64,000 nt of DNA from Paenibacillus glacialis (lineage in GTDB: Bacteria; Bacillota; Bacilli; Paenibacillales; Paenibacillaceae). The translations under genes were made by a program, and so were the position numbers. Each line of letters starts with the position of its first letter. Position 1 is the first letter of the stretch. Positions 52,470 to 62,271 of this stretch are shown piece by piece. The notes below the pieces were generated by a model that ran no database searches, was not told the DNA's origin, and saw only the letters and a list, made by a program, of their open reading frames with translations. The stretch is from positions 310,001 to 374,000 of the forward strand of contig NZ_LVJH01000070.1 of NCBI RefSeq assembly GCF_001637205.1, in the 5' to 3' direction.

Positions 52470-53654
52470 TTATTGAGGATGAACTTCAAAGACCCCCGCT
52501 GCGCCCATCCCACCTCCGATACACATTGAGACGACACCGTAACCCCCACCACGTCTTCGCAGTTCCTGAATTAATGTTGTCGTAAGTTTAGTACCTGTGC
52601 ACCCTAGTGGATGTCCAAGGGCAATCGCCCCCCCGTTCACGTTAACTTTCTCTTCATCGATACCAAGCTCCCGGATGACATGCACACATTGAGAAGCAAA
52701 GGCTTCATTGATTTCAAATAAACGAACGTCTTCAAGCGTGATTCCAGCCATTTGTAACGCTTTCGGGATCGCTTTGACTGGCCCTACACCCATCAATTCC
52801 GGTTCCACTCCCGCTACTGCAAACGACCGAAACGTTGCCAGTGGTTCCAAACCAAGTTCGTCAGCTTTCTCTTTACTCATCATGACGACTACAGCTGCAC
52901 CATCACTTGTCTGAGACGTGTTCCCTGCCGTAACCGTGCCTCCTAATTTAAACGCTGGTTTCAGCTTACTCAGTGTTTCAACATTTGTGTCCGCTCGAAC
53001 ACCTTCATCGGTATCGAAAATAAAAGACTTAATCGATAGATGACCGCTCTCATCTACACTCTTCAGCTCCGCTTGAACTGGAATAATCTCATCTTTAAAT
53101 CTCCCCTCCGCTATCGCCCGTGCTGCTTTCTCATGCGATCGTGCTGCGAATAGGTCCTGATCATGACGAGAAATATTGAATTTTTCCGCAACTCGTTCGG
53201 CCGTATGCCCCATACCGATATATACTTCCGGCATTTCCTCAACAATTCTTGGATTAGGTGATATCTTAAATCCTGTCATTGGCACCTGACTCATACTCTC
53301 TACTCCACCCGCGATCAGGATGTCGGCATGCCCTAACATGATCCGTTCGGCTGCGAAAGCGATAGACTGTAAGCCCGAAGCGCAGAATCGGTTGATTGTC
53401 AGCGCCGGAACCGTGATTGGAAATCCAGCATACAATGACATAATACGGGCAAAGTTCAATCCCTGTGCACCTTCTGGCATAGCACAACCGATAATGATAT
53501 CTTCTACATCTTCCTTCCTGAGACCAGGTGCCCGATCGATAACAGCATCCAGAACGATTTTCCCCAACTCATCCGCACGCGTCTGCACTAGGCTTCCTTT
53601 TTTGGATTTCCCGATTGCAGTACGTGCCATGGATACGATTACAGCTTCTTTCAT
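52470..53654 (-). CDS. fadA: Acetyl-CoA acyltransferase (thiolase, FadA)
   Basis: 394 residues. Thiolase residues: nucleophile Cys in TINRFCASGLQSIAFAAE (about 90), active-site NEAFASQ (about 322), GGAIALGHPLGCTG (His, about 350) and MCIGGGMGAAGVFE (second Cys, about 380). It releases acetyl-CoA in the last step of beta-oxidation. It lies between fadN and fadE, with 33 bases to fadE and 27 to fadN. Confidence 0.95.
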   Translation of the reverse strand: MKEAVIVSMARTAIGKSKKGSLVQTRADELGKIVLDAVIDRAPGLRKEDVEDIIIGCAMPEGAQGLNFARIMSLYAGFPITVPALTINRFCASGLQSIAFAAERIMLGHADILIAGGVESMSQVPMTGFKISPNPRIVEEMPEVYIGMGHTAERVAEKFNISRHDQDLFAARSHEKAARAIAEGRFKDEIIPVQAELKSVDESGHLSIKSFIFDTDEGVRADTNVETLSKLKPAFKLGGTVTAGNTSQTSDGAAVVVMMSKEKADELGLEPLATFRSFAVAGVEPELMGVGPVKAIPKALQMAGITLEDVRLFEINEAFASQCVHVIRELGIDEEKVNVNGGAIALGHPLGCTGTKLTTTLIQELRRRGGGYGVVSMCIGGGMGAAGVFEVHPQ

Positions 53655-53681
53655 TGAATCCTCACCCTTCTGTTTCGAAGA

Positions 53682-56078
53682 TTAATTTCGAAGCGCTTTA
53701 CCTTTCGTCAACATATGTTGCATCCGTTGTTGGGTCTTCAACTCCCCACACAAGCTCAGGAATGCTTCCCGCTCCAGATCGAGCATATACTGTTCACTCA
53801 CAAGCGTACCCGATTGTAAATCACCACCAGCCAGTACATGAGCCAGTTTCTTTGCAATCAACAGATCGTGATCACTAATGTAACCACTTTCTCTCATCCC
53901 AATAGCCCCCAGTTGTAGCACTGCCTTACCTTCTGAACCAGCGACCCGAATCTTCTCTTCTGGGATCGGTTCATAACCTGCTTTGCTCATCCGTAGAACA
54001 GCCTGTTTAGCTTCATATATTAAGTGATCCTGATTGGCAATAATTCGATCTGTTGAACGAAGATAACCTAACTTTTTAGCATCATGACCACTGGTTGAGA
54101 CTTTAGCCATTCCTACGGTTTCAAAAATATGATTGATATATGGTTGAAGATCCACATCCGAATGTCCCACATGCTGGCTTATCCGCAGCGCTAGTTCTTT
54201 GCATCCGCCACCTCCAGGTATTAGCCCAACACCCACTTCAACTAAACCGTAATACGTTTCAGCCCCAGCAATAACTTGATCCGCAGGCATGCAAGCTTCT
54301 ACGCCTCCACCCAAGGTCATCCGATGTGGAGCGGCGACAACAGGCTTTTCAAATCTTTTTACTTTGTACATCGTGTTCTGGAACATGCGAATAATACTAT
54401 CAATTTCATCCCATTCATCATCTTGTGCTTCCATCAACAGCAACATAATATTCGCACCTACACAGAAATTCCGCCCCTGATTAGCGATGATCATACCTTC
54501 AAAGTTATTTCGCACTTCCACCAAACTTTGCTGGATCATCATCAATATATCTGCACCGATGGCATTGTTAGGTGAATGAAATTCGAGGCAAGCTACACCG
54601 TCTCCAAGATCAATCAGGCTCGCACCATCGTTTCCTTTGACAATCTTGTTCTGCTCCTTCAAGCTACTCAGTGTAATGATTTCCGGTGGCTGTTCTACTA
54701 ACTTCAAGCTCTGTTCAGATACATAATATAAGGTGCCTTTCTCCTTCTGATAAAAGGATTGATTACCTGCTGCGATCCATTCCTTCACCCACGATGGAAC
54801 ACTCAACCCTTCCCTTTCCATACGTTCAACAGATCTGACCAACCCCATAGCATCCCATGTTTCAAACGGACCTAATTCCCAGTTAAACCCCCACTTCATC
54901 GCTTCGTCGATTTCATGAATGGAGTTCGCGATTTCGCCGACCTTTTCAGCGGAGTAAATGAGTACCTGCTTGAGAATATTCCATGCGAATTCAGAATAGC
55001 GGTCACCTGCAGCGATTAATGCCTTTGTTTTCCCCCTAGCACCTTTTGCTAGTTTCGCTGCTTCTAGCGAGCCGGAGGTCACCTTTTTCTGTGGATAATA
55101 TTCCATGGACACGAGATCAAGCGACCATATTTCACTACCGTTAGTCCCTTTTTTCTTCAGATAAAATCCTTGGCCAGACTTCTCACCAAACCAACCTCGT
55201 GCGACCATACTAGTCAGCGCATCTGGAGCCGCAAAAGCTGCTTTCTCCGTTTCATCTGTTATGTTAGCGTACACGTTGTCTGCCACATGAACGAATGTAT
55301 CAAGTCCGACCATATCTAACGTCCGGAAGGTGGCACTTTTGGGGCGTCCCAGCGCAGGTCCGGTGACCGCATCTACTTCCTCTATAGTGAAACCATTCTT
55401 CAGCATCTCTTGCAATGTAATGAGAAGTCCGTATGTCCCAATTCGATTTGCGATAAAATTCGGAGTATCCTTAGCCAGAACGACACCTTTTCCTAGAACA
55501 TTCTGACAAAATACTTTCATCTGCTGAACAATCCCCGGGTCGGTCTTGGTTCCTGGAATGATTTCTAACAACTTCATATAGCGGGGTGGATTAAAAAAAT
55601 GCGTACCTAGAAAGCTTGCCTGAAATGGTTCGCTACAATCAGCGACCATCTCTTGAATCGATATGCCTGACGTATTAGAACTTACAATCGTTCCGGGCTT
55701 CCAATAGCGTTCTACCTTGTTCAATAGATCCTTTTTGACTTGAAGATTCTCAACAACAACCTCGATTACCCAATCGACTTCCGATATGTGCGAAAGATGA
55801 TCCTCCAGATTCCCAGCTGTGATCCTCTCCGCGAATGTATCGTCATAAAGGGACGAGGGCGTACTTTTTCTTAATTTCGCAATGGCTCCTGTAGCCAACC
55901 GATTCCTGACAGCAGGATGTTCGAGGGAGTATCCTTTTTGTGTTTCCTCATCCGTCAAGTTTTTCGGTACCACGTCCAACAATATGCATGAAATTCCAAC
56001 GTTAGCTAGATGAGCCGCAATGCCTGAACCCATAATTCCCGATCCGATGACTGCCGCCTTACGAATGGTTTTGTTCAT
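53682..56078 (-). CDS. fadN: 3-hydroxyacyl-CoA dehydrogenase / enoyl-CoA hydratase (FadN)
   Basis: 798 residues, bifunctional. N-terminal NAD-binding AVIGSGIMGSGIAAHLANVG (residues 9-28), VIEVVVENLQVKKDLLNKVE (about 105) and THFFNPPRYMKLLEII (catalytic His, about 157) give the dehydrogenase. The C-terminal crotonase-fold part has HSPNNAIGADILMMIQQSL, NQGRNFCVGANIMLLLMEA (about 530) and VEVGVGLIPGGGGCKELALR (about 625). The order dehydrogenase first, hydratase second, is that of B. subtilis FadN. Confidence 0.95.
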   Translation of the reverse strand: MNKTIRKAAVIGSGIMGSGIAAHLANVGISCILLDVVPKNLTDEETQKGYSLEHPAVRNRLATGAIAKLRKSTPSSLYDDTFAERITAGNLEDHLSHISEVDWVIEVVVENLQVKKDLLNKVERYWKPGTIVSSNTSGISIQEMVADCSEPFQASFLGTHFFNPPRYMKLLEIIPGTKTDPGIVQQMKVFCQNVLGKGVVLAKDTPNFIANRIGTYGLLITLQEMLKNGFTIEEVDAVTGPALGRPKSATFRTLDMVGLDTFVHVADNVYANITDETEKAAFAAPDALTSMVARGWFGEKSGQGFYLKKKGTNGSEIWSLDLVSMEYYPQKKVTSGSLEAAKLAKGARGKTKALIAAGDRYSEFAWNILKQVLIYSAEKVGEIANSIHEIDEAMKWGFNWELGPFETWDAMGLVRSVERMEREGLSVPSWVKEWIAAGNQSFYQKEKGTLYYVSEQSLKLVEQPPEIITLSSLKEQNKIVKGNDGASLIDLGDGVACLEFHSPNNAIGADILMMIQQSLVEVRNNFEGMIIANQGRNFCVGANIMLLLMEAQDDEWDEIDSIIRMFQNTMYKVKRFEKPVVAAPHRMTLGGGVEACMPADQVIAGAETYYGLVEVGVGLIPGGGGCKELALRISQHVGHSDVDLQPYINHIFETVGMAKVSTSGHDAKKLGYLRSTDRIIANQDHLIYEAKQAVLRMSKAGYEPIPEEKIRVAGSEGKAVLQLGAIGMRESGYISDHDLLIAKKLAHVLAGGDLQSGTLVSEQYMLDLEREAFLSLCGELKTQQRMQHMLTKGKALRN

Positions 56079-56106
56079 CTTTTACTTTCCTCCAGTTCAG
56101 TTCTAT

Positions 56107-58260
56107 TTAACGAATGGGATGATCCCCGAATACGGATTGCTCCAGAATTTCTGCGATGTCTTTCGCTTTGACACGTTCCTCAACTTCCTTCATCTTCGTA
56201 CCATCCTCCATCATCGTCAGACAGTAAGGACAAGCACTACTAATGACTGTCGGATTCACTTCTAACGCCTGCTCAGTTCGAGCCAGATTCACCCGCTTAC
56301 CAGACGTCTCCTCTAACCACATCATGCCACCACCAGCACCACAACACATGCCATTCTCTCGAGACCGCTTCATTTCAGCCATTTCTACGCCAGGTATAGC
56401 TTTCAGGATATTGCGTGGTTCGTCATAGACATTGTTGTAACGACCTAGATAGCAGGAGTCGTGATACGTAATCCGTTCCTTCACTTCATGTCGGGGATTC
56501 AACTTCCCTTCTTGAATGAGCTTGTCGAGTAGCTGCGTGTGGTGGGTGACTTCAACACCCTCAAGTCCGAATTCAGGATACTCATTCTTCAATGTGTTGA
56601 ACGTATGCGGACAGGCGGTGACAATCTTCTGAACACCATACTTCTGAAAGATGCCAATGTTATCGGTGCATAGCTGTTGGAACAACATCTCGTTGCCCAT
56701 TCGACGTGGTGTATCTCCTGAGTTCTTCTCCTCGTTCCCCAGAATGGCGAAGGAAATGCCAGATTCATTTAATAACCTTGCAAATGCTCTGGAAATGGAA
56801 CGACTACGAATATCATATGAACCCATCGATCCAACAAAAAACAAGTATTCGAAATCAGGGTTCTCCTTCACCGTTGGTACTTTAATCCCTCCGATATCTC
56901 CAGTCCATGTGGCACGGTCGTTCCGATTTAAGCCCCATGGATTTCCCTGTCTCTCAATATTCTGCATCGCGCGCTGTCCCTCATGAGGAACACTACCTTG
57001 CATCAACACCAAATGTCTGCGCAAATCAATAATTTTATCAACGTGTTCATTACTTACCGGACATTGATCTTCACAATTACGACAGGTCGTACAAGACCAT
57101 ATTTCCTCTTCTGATATGACATCACCAATAAGTTCTAGCTCTTCAGGTTTCTTGTCCTGTTCAACCCATGTTGATTTATGCCAGTCAAGTGTTGGCACGA
57201 TATTCGTGATACCGATATCATTTGTATGCCATCCAACCTGTTCTTTCTTCTCTAGATTTAGTGCATGAGCACCACTAGTAGAAAACAAATATTGGGGCAC
57301 CCAAGGCGATTTCCCCGTTATCGATGTTCCCTTCTCCACCATATGATCCCGAAGCTTCGTAATGAGGTGCATCGGCGATAACACCTTACCAGTACTGCTC
57401 GCAGGACACACCTCAGTACATCGTCCACATTCCACACAGGCGTAGAAATCGAGCATTTGCTTCTGCGAGAATTCCTCGATCTTACCAACGCCGAAGGTTT
57501 CCGCTTCTTCATCTTCCAAATCTATCTTTGTGAGCTGACCGACCGGTGCGCTACGACGGAACCAAATGTTAAGCGGAGCGGTCATAATATGAAAATGCTT
57601 CGACTGGGGAACATAGACCAGAAATGCTAATAAAATCAATAGATGCATCCACCAGGACACCATGAACCATCCATATGCTGTAGAGCTTGAAATTCCAGTT
57701 AAAGCTAATGCGATAAAGGAGGATATCGGTGAGTAATTAGAAAACGCTAAACCCAGCCATAAACGTTCGAAACTTAAACATAGAACGACAGATAACATCA
57801 AGGAGAAGATGAACAAGATGACGAGACTTGGCTTCCATCCTTTTTTCAATCGGGTAAGTTTCTCCCCATAACGACGATAAGCGGCGTATCCCATAGCAAC
57901 CAAGATTAGAACAACCGTTATTTCCTGCATAAGCCCAAACACTGCATATCCCGGAATCGGTAAGTGTTTGCCACCTGTTAAGCCTTTGACGATAATATCC
58001 AATGCACCAAACTGTAAAATAATGAATCCGTAAAAAATAACGATGTGCATCAATCCACTCTTAGGATCCTTCATCAACTTCTTCTGACCGAATACCTGTG
58101 ACAGAAACTCCGTCCATCTTCCCTCAGCACGTTGTCGGAAGTCTGCTGGTCCTCCAAGCTTTAGATATAGATAGCGATGATACACAGCTTTATAAAATAA
58201 ATAGATGCCATAGCCTGTTATCATCAGGAATAAAAGGAAATTCGCCATCTGCCAACCCAT
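56107..58260 (-). CDS. fadF: FadF-type iron-sulfur oxidoreductase (ETF:quinone reductase role)
   Basis: 717 residues from the ATG behind AAAGGAGGGGA; a TTG at 58284 is in frame but upstream of that site. The first ~240 residues have about six membrane helices like NarI. Two 4Fe-4S motifs follow: FYACVECGRCTEVCPASSTG (about 275) and WSCTTCRNCEDQCPVSNEHV (about 385). Two CCG-type Cys-rich segments close it (YHDSCYLGRYNNVYDEPRNI and RENGMCCGAGGGMMWLEE). FadF homologues carry electrons from EtfAB to quinone. It is the first gene of the minus-strand fad set, divergent from fadR. Confidence 0.9.
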   Translation of the reverse strand: MGWQMANFLLFLMITGYGIYLFYKAVYHRYLYLKLGGPADFRQRAEGRWTEFLSQVFGQKKLMKDPKSGLMHIVIFYGFIILQFGALDIIVKGLTGGKHLPIPGYAVFGLMQEITVVLILVAMGYAAYRRYGEKLTRLKKGWKPSLVILFIFSLMLSVVLCLSFERLWLGLAFSNYSPISSFIALALTGISSSTAYGWFMVSWWMHLLILLAFLVYVPQSKHFHIMTAPLNIWFRRSAPVGQLTKIDLEDEEAETFGVGKIEEFSQKQMLDFYACVECGRCTEVCPASSTGKVLSPMHLITKLRDHMVEKGTSITGKSPWVPQYLFSTSGAHALNLEKKEQVGWHTNDIGITNIVPTLDWHKSTWVEQDKKPEELELIGDVISEEEIWSCTTCRNCEDQCPVSNEHVDKIIDLRRHLVLMQGSVPHEGQRAMQNIERQGNPWGLNRNDRATWTGDIGGIKVPTVKENPDFEYLFFVGSMGSYDIRSRSISRAFARLLNESGISFAILGNEEKNSGDTPRRMGNEMLFQQLCTDNIGIFQKYGVQKIVTACPHTFNTLKNEYPEFGLEGVEVTHHTQLLDKLIQEGKLNPRHEVKERITYHDSCYLGRYNNVYDEPRNILKAIPGVEMAEMKRSRENGMCCGAGGGMMWLEETSGKRVNLARTEQALEVNPTVISSACPYCLTMMEDGTKMKEVEERVKAKDIAEILEQSVFGDHPIR

Positions 58261-58290
58261 CTCTCCCCTCCTTTCACACCCCAATTTCGC

Positions 58291-58358
58291 CTTTAGTTCA
58301 ATCTATAAAGATAGAATGATCTAAAGCTACTTTAGTCTTTAGTTCAATCTATATAGAT
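58291..58358. repeat. Direct repeat pair in the fadF-fadR divergent region
   Basis: CTTTAGTTCAATCTATAAAG at 58291-58310 recurs as CTTTAGTTCAATCTATATAG at 58337-58356, 46 bases apart. The second copy is followed by a half FadR box (TTCATTCA, 58361-58368). It is probably part of the fadF promoter. Confidence 0.6.
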
Positions 58359-58393
58359 AATTCATTCACTTCATGCATATGATTATAAAAAAA

Positions 58394-58411
58394 TGAATGA
58401 GGATTCATTCA
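58394..58411. promoter_or_regulatory. FadR operator between fadF and fadR
   Basis: TGAATGA-GGAT-TCATTCA is an 18-bp palindrome that fits the B. subtilis FadR consensus (TGAATGA-four-TCATTCA). It lies 30 bases before the fadR ATG and about 135 bases before fadF, so FadR probably controls both and itself. Confidence 0.85.
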
Positions 58412-58440
58412 TTTTCCAAACACGAACACCGAGGTGCTCC

Positions 58441-59022
58441 ATGATAAGTAGAAAACACGAGAAATTTGAACTCATTCTGGAAGCTGCATTAAAGGTCATT
58501 GCTGAGAATGGCTTTCATCGTTCTCAGATATCCAAAATTGCTAAGGAGGCAGGTATAGCTGACGGTACAGTCTATCTTTATTTTAAAAACAAAGAAGATA
58601 TTCTCATTTCCCTCTTTCAACAACGATTGGGTGACTTGGTCAGCATGTTCAATAGCAGCATTCGCAAAACAAATTCGGCGGAAGAGGCGATACGTAAAAT
58701 TTGTGAGATCCATTACACAGAATTGGAGCAAAACGTAAATCTCGCTTATGTGACTCAGATCGAACTCCGTCAAAGTTCACTTGAACTCCGTAAAGCAATT
58801 GGTCTTGCCGTGAAACCCTACATTCAACTGATTGAGGAAATTCTAGAACAAGGCGTTCAAGAGAAGCTCTTCCGACCTGATCTCGATATTAAGTTGACAC
58901 GGTTGTTATTGTTTGGAGGAATGGATGAGGTCGTTACCTCTTGGCTCATCTCTGGAAGGAAATATTCGTTAACTGCCCAGGTAGACAAAACGGTTGAGTT
59001 TTTACTGAAAGGCTTGAAATAA
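58441..59022 (+). CDS. fadR: TetR-family fatty-acid regulator FadR
   Basis: 193 residues from the ATG five bases behind GAGGTG; the frame is open to 58393, but that part overlaps the operator. The helix-turn-helix is HRSQISKIAKEAGIADGTVY (about 25-44) followed by LYFKNKEDILISLF, exactly the B. subtilis FadR type. The C-terminal ligand domain ends SLTAQVDKTVEFLLKGLK. Long-chain acyl-CoA is the expected inducer. It is followed by etfB and etfA in one operon. Confidence 0.92.
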   Translation: MISRKHEKFELILEAALKVIAENGFHRSQISKIAKEAGIADGTVYLYFKNKEDILISLFQQRLGDLVSMFNSSIRKTNSAEEAIRKICEIHYTELEQNVNLAYVTQIELRQSSLELRKAIGLAVKPYIQLIEEILEQGVQEKLFRPDLDIKLTRLLLFGGMDEVVTSWLISGRKYSLTAQVDKTVEFLLKGLK

Positions 59023-59046
59023 TCGTTAGAAGGGGAGCTTGGTCAC

Positions 59047-59820
59047 ATGAATATCTATGTCATTCTCAAACAAACGTTCGATACAGAGGAGAAAATTGTT
59101 ATTCAAGATGGGGATATTCCCGACGACGGAGTTAAATATGTCATTAATCCGTATGATGAATATGCGCTCGAGGAAGCTATACGCCAAAAGGAACAACATG
59201 GGGGTTCCATCACCGTCGTTTCCATTGGGCCTAGTCGCACAGCTGAAGCATTAAGGACTGCTCTTGCATTGGGCGCCGATCAAGCTGTTCTCATCACTGA
59301 TGATCGAATAGAGAGTGATGAATTTAGCATCTCAAAAGTATTGTCCGCATATTTCGCCAACAATCAACCCTATGATCTCATTCTTGGGGGGAATTTCTCT
59401 ATTGATAACGGGGGGGGCCAAGTGGGTATTCGCCTCTCACAACTCCTCAATATTCCCCATGTTGCTTCGATTATTAAGTTAGATGTTTATGACGACCATG
59501 CTATCGTCTCGCGTGATTCCGAAGGGGATACCGAAACCGTGAAAGTTACCCTCCCTGCCCTATTCACTGCGCAGCAAGGGCTGAATGAACCACGTTACCC
59601 ATCACTATCTGGAATTATGAAAGCTAAGAAGAAGCCCTTTCACCACTTCACCATAGATGATTTAGGTCTTACAGCATCAGAGATCATTGCCAAAACACAA
59701 CGTGTCTCTCTCTTCCTCCCTCCTTCGCGCAAGTCAGGTCACATATTACAAGGTGAACTTAACGAACAAGCATCTCAACTCGTTCACCTTCTTCAACAAT
59801 CTGATGTGTTAGGGATTTAA
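59047..59820 (+). CDS. etfB: Electron transfer flavoprotein beta subunit
   Basis: 257 residues. Features: MNIYVILKQTFDTEEKIVIQ at the start, VKYVINPYDEYALEEAIRQK (about 28), VVSIGPSRTAEALRTALALG (about 57), and the ETF-beta signature YPSLSGIMKAKKKPF (about 182-196). It binds AMP and pairs with EtfA to take electrons from FadE. The start lies 24 bases after fadR with AAGGGGAG upstream. Confidence 0.94.
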   Translation: MNIYVILKQTFDTEEKIVIQDGDIPDDGVKYVINPYDEYALEEAIRQKEQHGGSITVVSIGPSRTAEALRTALALGADQAVLITDDRIESDEFSISKVLSAYFANNQPYDLILGGNFSIDNGGGQVGIRLSQLLNIPHVASIIKLDVYDDHAIVSRDSEGDTETVKVTLPALFTAQQGLNEPRYPSLSGIMKAKKKPFHHFTIDDLGLTASEIIAKTQRVSLFLPPSRKSGHILQGELNEQASQLVHLLQQSDVLGI

Positions 59821-59842
59821 TCCAATAAAAGGGGATGACCTT

Positions 59843-60817
59843 ATGAGTAAATCATACGTTATCGTCGCAGAAGTACGCGATGGTAAGCTGCGTCAGGTGA
59901 CTTTGGAAGCATTTCAATCTGTTGCTCTGGTTAAGGAGGATGGCGATCCCGTTTCCGTCATTATAATGGGACATCAGATTTCAGCTATTGCCGAACAATT
60001 ATCCCAGTACGTGAGCGGACAGGTTTATGTCATCGACCATGTGGATTTGAAGACATACAACGCCGAAATTCAATTCCCTCTTATTAAAGAAGTATTGAAC
60101 ACCTTGAACCCTCATGCCGTTTTTCTAGGACATACCGCTGTTGGTCGTGAGTTAGCACCAATGATTGCTGCATATTTAGAGGCAGGTCAGCTCTCTGACG
60201 TTATTGCCATTGAAAAGTCTGAGACAGAAGTGCTATATACCAGACCGCTTTATGCAGGCAAAGCCTTTGAACAGAAAAAATTCTCTCATACGCCCCAAGT
60301 CGTGACGATACGCCCCAACAATATCGTTGCCGCTGACACTATCGACTCACATGCTCAAATCATTACAATTGACTACGTTCCGCCTTCATCCCTTCGCTCC
60401 ATTGTGCAAGACGTCATTCGTAAAACCTCAGGTAAAGTAGATCTAACAGAAGCTAAAATCGTCGTATCCGGTGGAAGAGGTGTTAAGAGCGTCGATGGAT
60501 TCAAACCTCTTCAAGAGCTAGCTGACGTGTTAAATGGAGCTGTTGGTGCCTCTCGTGGAGCATGCGATGCGGGGTATTGCGATTATGCCTTGCAGATCGG
60601 TCAGACCGGCAAAGTGGTCACGCCTGAAATTTATATCGCTTGTGGGATCAGCGGTGCGATCCAGCATTTAGCTGGAATGAGTCAATCCCGCATCATCATC
60701 GCCATTAACAAAGACCCTGAAGCACCCATATTCAAATTGGCTGATTACGGTATCGTCGGTGATTTATTCGTCGTCGTTCCACTCTTGACTGAAGAGTTCA
60801 AGAGAGCGTTGGCTTAA
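59843..60817 (+). CDS. etfA: Electron transfer flavoprotein alpha subunit
   Basis: 324 residues. N-terminal domain with AVFLGHTAVGRELAPMIAAY (about 90). The C-terminal FAD-binding domain has VVSGGRGVKSVDGFKPLQEL (about 208), VGASRGACDAGYCDYALQIG (about 233) followed by QTGKVVTPEIYIACGISGAI, and IAINKDPEAPIFKLADYGIV (about 290). It passes electrons on to FadF. It is the last gene of the fadR operon. Confidence 0.95.
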   Translation: MSKSYVIVAEVRDGKLRQVTLEAFQSVALVKEDGDPVSVIIMGHQISAIAEQLSQYVSGQVYVIDHVDLKTYNAEIQFPLIKEVLNTLNPHAVFLGHTAVGRELAPMIAAYLEAGQLSDVIAIEKSETEVLYTRPLYAGKAFEQKKFSHTPQVVTIRPNNIVAADTIDSHAQIITIDYVPPSSLRSIVQDVIRKTSGKVDLTEAKIVVSGGRGVKSVDGFKPLQELADVLNGAVGASRGACDAGYCDYALQIGQTGKVVTPEIYIACGISGAIQHLAGMSQSRIIIAINKDPEAPIFKLADYGIVGDLFVVVPLLTEEFKRALA

Positions 60818-60841
60818 TATTGATATTGGAATGGAATTAGA

Positions 60842-60884
60842 ACGACCCATGGCTACTCCATTGAGAGCTATGGGTCATTTTTAA
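60842..60884 (+). terminator. Terminator of the fadR-etfBA operon
   Basis: GACCCATGGCT pairs with AGCTATGGGTC (one mismatch) across ~11 bases, followed by ATTTTTAA, 27 bases after etfA. Confidence 0.85.
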
Positions 60885-61001
60885 CATGGAGGTTGGAACG
60901 TTTTAGTTGATTGTATTTTCTAGTATGTCACGATAGTATTAATAGAGACACACTAGATATAGCTATTTATACCTGATACGAATAATAAGGAGTTTTTACA
61001 T

Positions 61002-61649
61002 ATGGATTTTGTTGCAATTGACTTTGAAACAGCGAATGCGAACCGATCAAGCGCCTGTTCACTAGGACTTGTAGAAGTTCAAGGAGGTATGATTACATCA
61101 GAATACGTCTGGTTAATCGATCCAGAGCAGCCTTTTGATTATCGAAATATACAGATTCACGGGATCACTCCCGCTATGGTTAGCGGACAACCTACATTCC
61201 AAGAGCTCTGGCCAACGCTTGAACCTCTCCTGCAAGGAAAACAGATTGTTGCACATAATGCCTCATTTGATATGAGTGTTTTACGTTACTGTTTAGATAA
61301 ATCGGTAATAGATTACCCATCGTTTCAATATTACTGTACTTATTTACTAAGCAAAAAGTTGTTGCAAGACATGCCTTCTTTTAAACTAAATGTTATTGCT
61401 GACTATTATGACATTCCGCTCAACCATCATGAAGCATTAGATGATGCTCGCGCATGTGCGAAGATTCTATTGAAACTACTTGAACAAGAACGGCACTCTG
61501 ATCCAATACAACTCTCCAAAGCCCACAGTTGCAAGATAGGGTCGATGTTTACTGGAGGTTATACTCCATTCTCGGCTCCTACAAAGAAAAGTTCGAAGAA
61601 ACCAACCTCAAGAAGCTACCCAAGATATAATATTAACTCTGGCATATAA
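61002..61649 (+). CDS. DnaQ-like 3'-5' exonuclease
   Basis: 215 residues. DEDDh exonuclease motifs are complete: FVAIDFETANANRSSACSLG (Exo I, residues 3-22), IVAHNASFDMSVLRYCLDK (Exo II, about 84-102) and LNHHEALDDARACAKILLK (Exo III with His, about 142-160). The ~45-residue C-terminal tail is basic and Ser/Lys-rich (KKSSKKPTSRSYPRYN). It is a stand-alone enzyme, like DNA polymerase III epsilon homologues in Firmicutes. AAGGAG lies eight bases before the ATG. The substrate is not defined. Confidence 0.9.
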   Translation: MDFVAIDFETANANRSSACSLGLVEVQGGMITSEYVWLIDPEQPFDYRNIQIHGITPAMVSGQPTFQELWPTLEPLLQGKQIVAHNASFDMSVLRYCLDKSVIDYPSFQYYCTYLLSKKLLQDMPSFKLNVIADYYDIPLNHHEALDDARACAKILLKLLEQERHSDPIQLSKAHSCKIGSMFTGGYTPFSAPTKKSSKKPTSRSYPRYNINSGI

Positions 61650-61689
61650 AAGGACAAGCGGCTGAAATATCAGTTCGCTTGTCCTTTTT
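61648..61689. terminator. Bidirectional terminator between the exonuclease and the secreted protein
   Basis: AAAAGGACAAGCGGCTGA pairs with AGTTCGCTTGTCCTTTTT. T-runs occur on both strands, and it serves two convergent genes. Confidence 0.92.
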
Positions 61690-61701
61690 CTTAACTTATT
61701 A

Positions 61702-62055
61702 TTAATAGGCTTGATATAAACCAACCGGTCCTAGACTACCATAAGATCCTTGAAATACGCCTTTAACGACATAGGTTCCTGTAGCAAGGTATCCTACTGA
61801 ATACTCGACTGGACTTGGAGTTGTAGGTCCAATATTCACGGTAGTAGAGAAGACTTGACTAAGTTGACCCTGAGGCCCTTTGGAATAGAGCGTTAACTCA
61901 ACGGTTTCATTCGTGGAACTCCAAAGGCCAACACTTAATTTATGTTGAGCAACTTGGCTAACTGTCAAATCATATGATGTTGCAGTATAGGCAGCAAATG
62001 CGTTAGTAGAGAAGGCGAAGAAAGCTAAAAATACGATTAAGACAACTTTTTTCAT
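61702..62055 (-). CDS. Small secreted protein of unknown function
   Basis: 117 residues from the ATG seven bases behind GGAGGT (a GTG nine bases upstream overlaps it). The signal peptide is MKKVVLIVFLAFFAFSTNAF with cleavage after AFA (about 21). The rest is a single small beta-rich domain (YDLTVSQVAQHKLSVGLWSS, then GYLATGTYVVKGVFQGSYGS), perhaps Ig-like. No family was recognised. It has its own terminator shared with the exonuclease. Confidence 0.7.
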   Translation of the reverse strand: MKKVVLIVFLAFFAFSTNAFAAYTATSYDLTVSQVAQHKLSVGLWSSTNETVELTLYSKGPQGQLSQVFSTTVNIGPTTPSPVEYSVGYLATGTYVVKGVFQGSYGSLGPVGLYQAY

Positions 62056-62211
62056 TGGTTTCACCTCCCTTCTCGGTATGGAGTGATATGTTAGAAAAAA
62101 AGTTTATTGTAAATAATTTAAATAAGTAATATTTTAACTATTATATCAATTTAATGATTATATGGATATACACACATTATCAAACTATACTATTATTTCA
62201 GATATTGAGCA

Positions 62212-62250
62212 TAAAAAAGATGACCCCAAACGCACATATTGGAGTCATCT
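62212..62250 (-). terminator. Terminator of the aldo/keto reductase gene
   Basis: AGATGACCCCAA pairs with TTGGAGTCATCT across ~9 bases, followed on the minus strand by TTTTTTATG, 22 bases past the stop. Confidence 0.88.
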
Positions 62251-62271
62251 ACTAAAGTATAGTCTTCTTTA

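Noticed and set aside
53320..54575. Plus-strand frames across fadA and fadN
   Set aside because: Shadows of the well-supported thiolase and FadN coding sequence.
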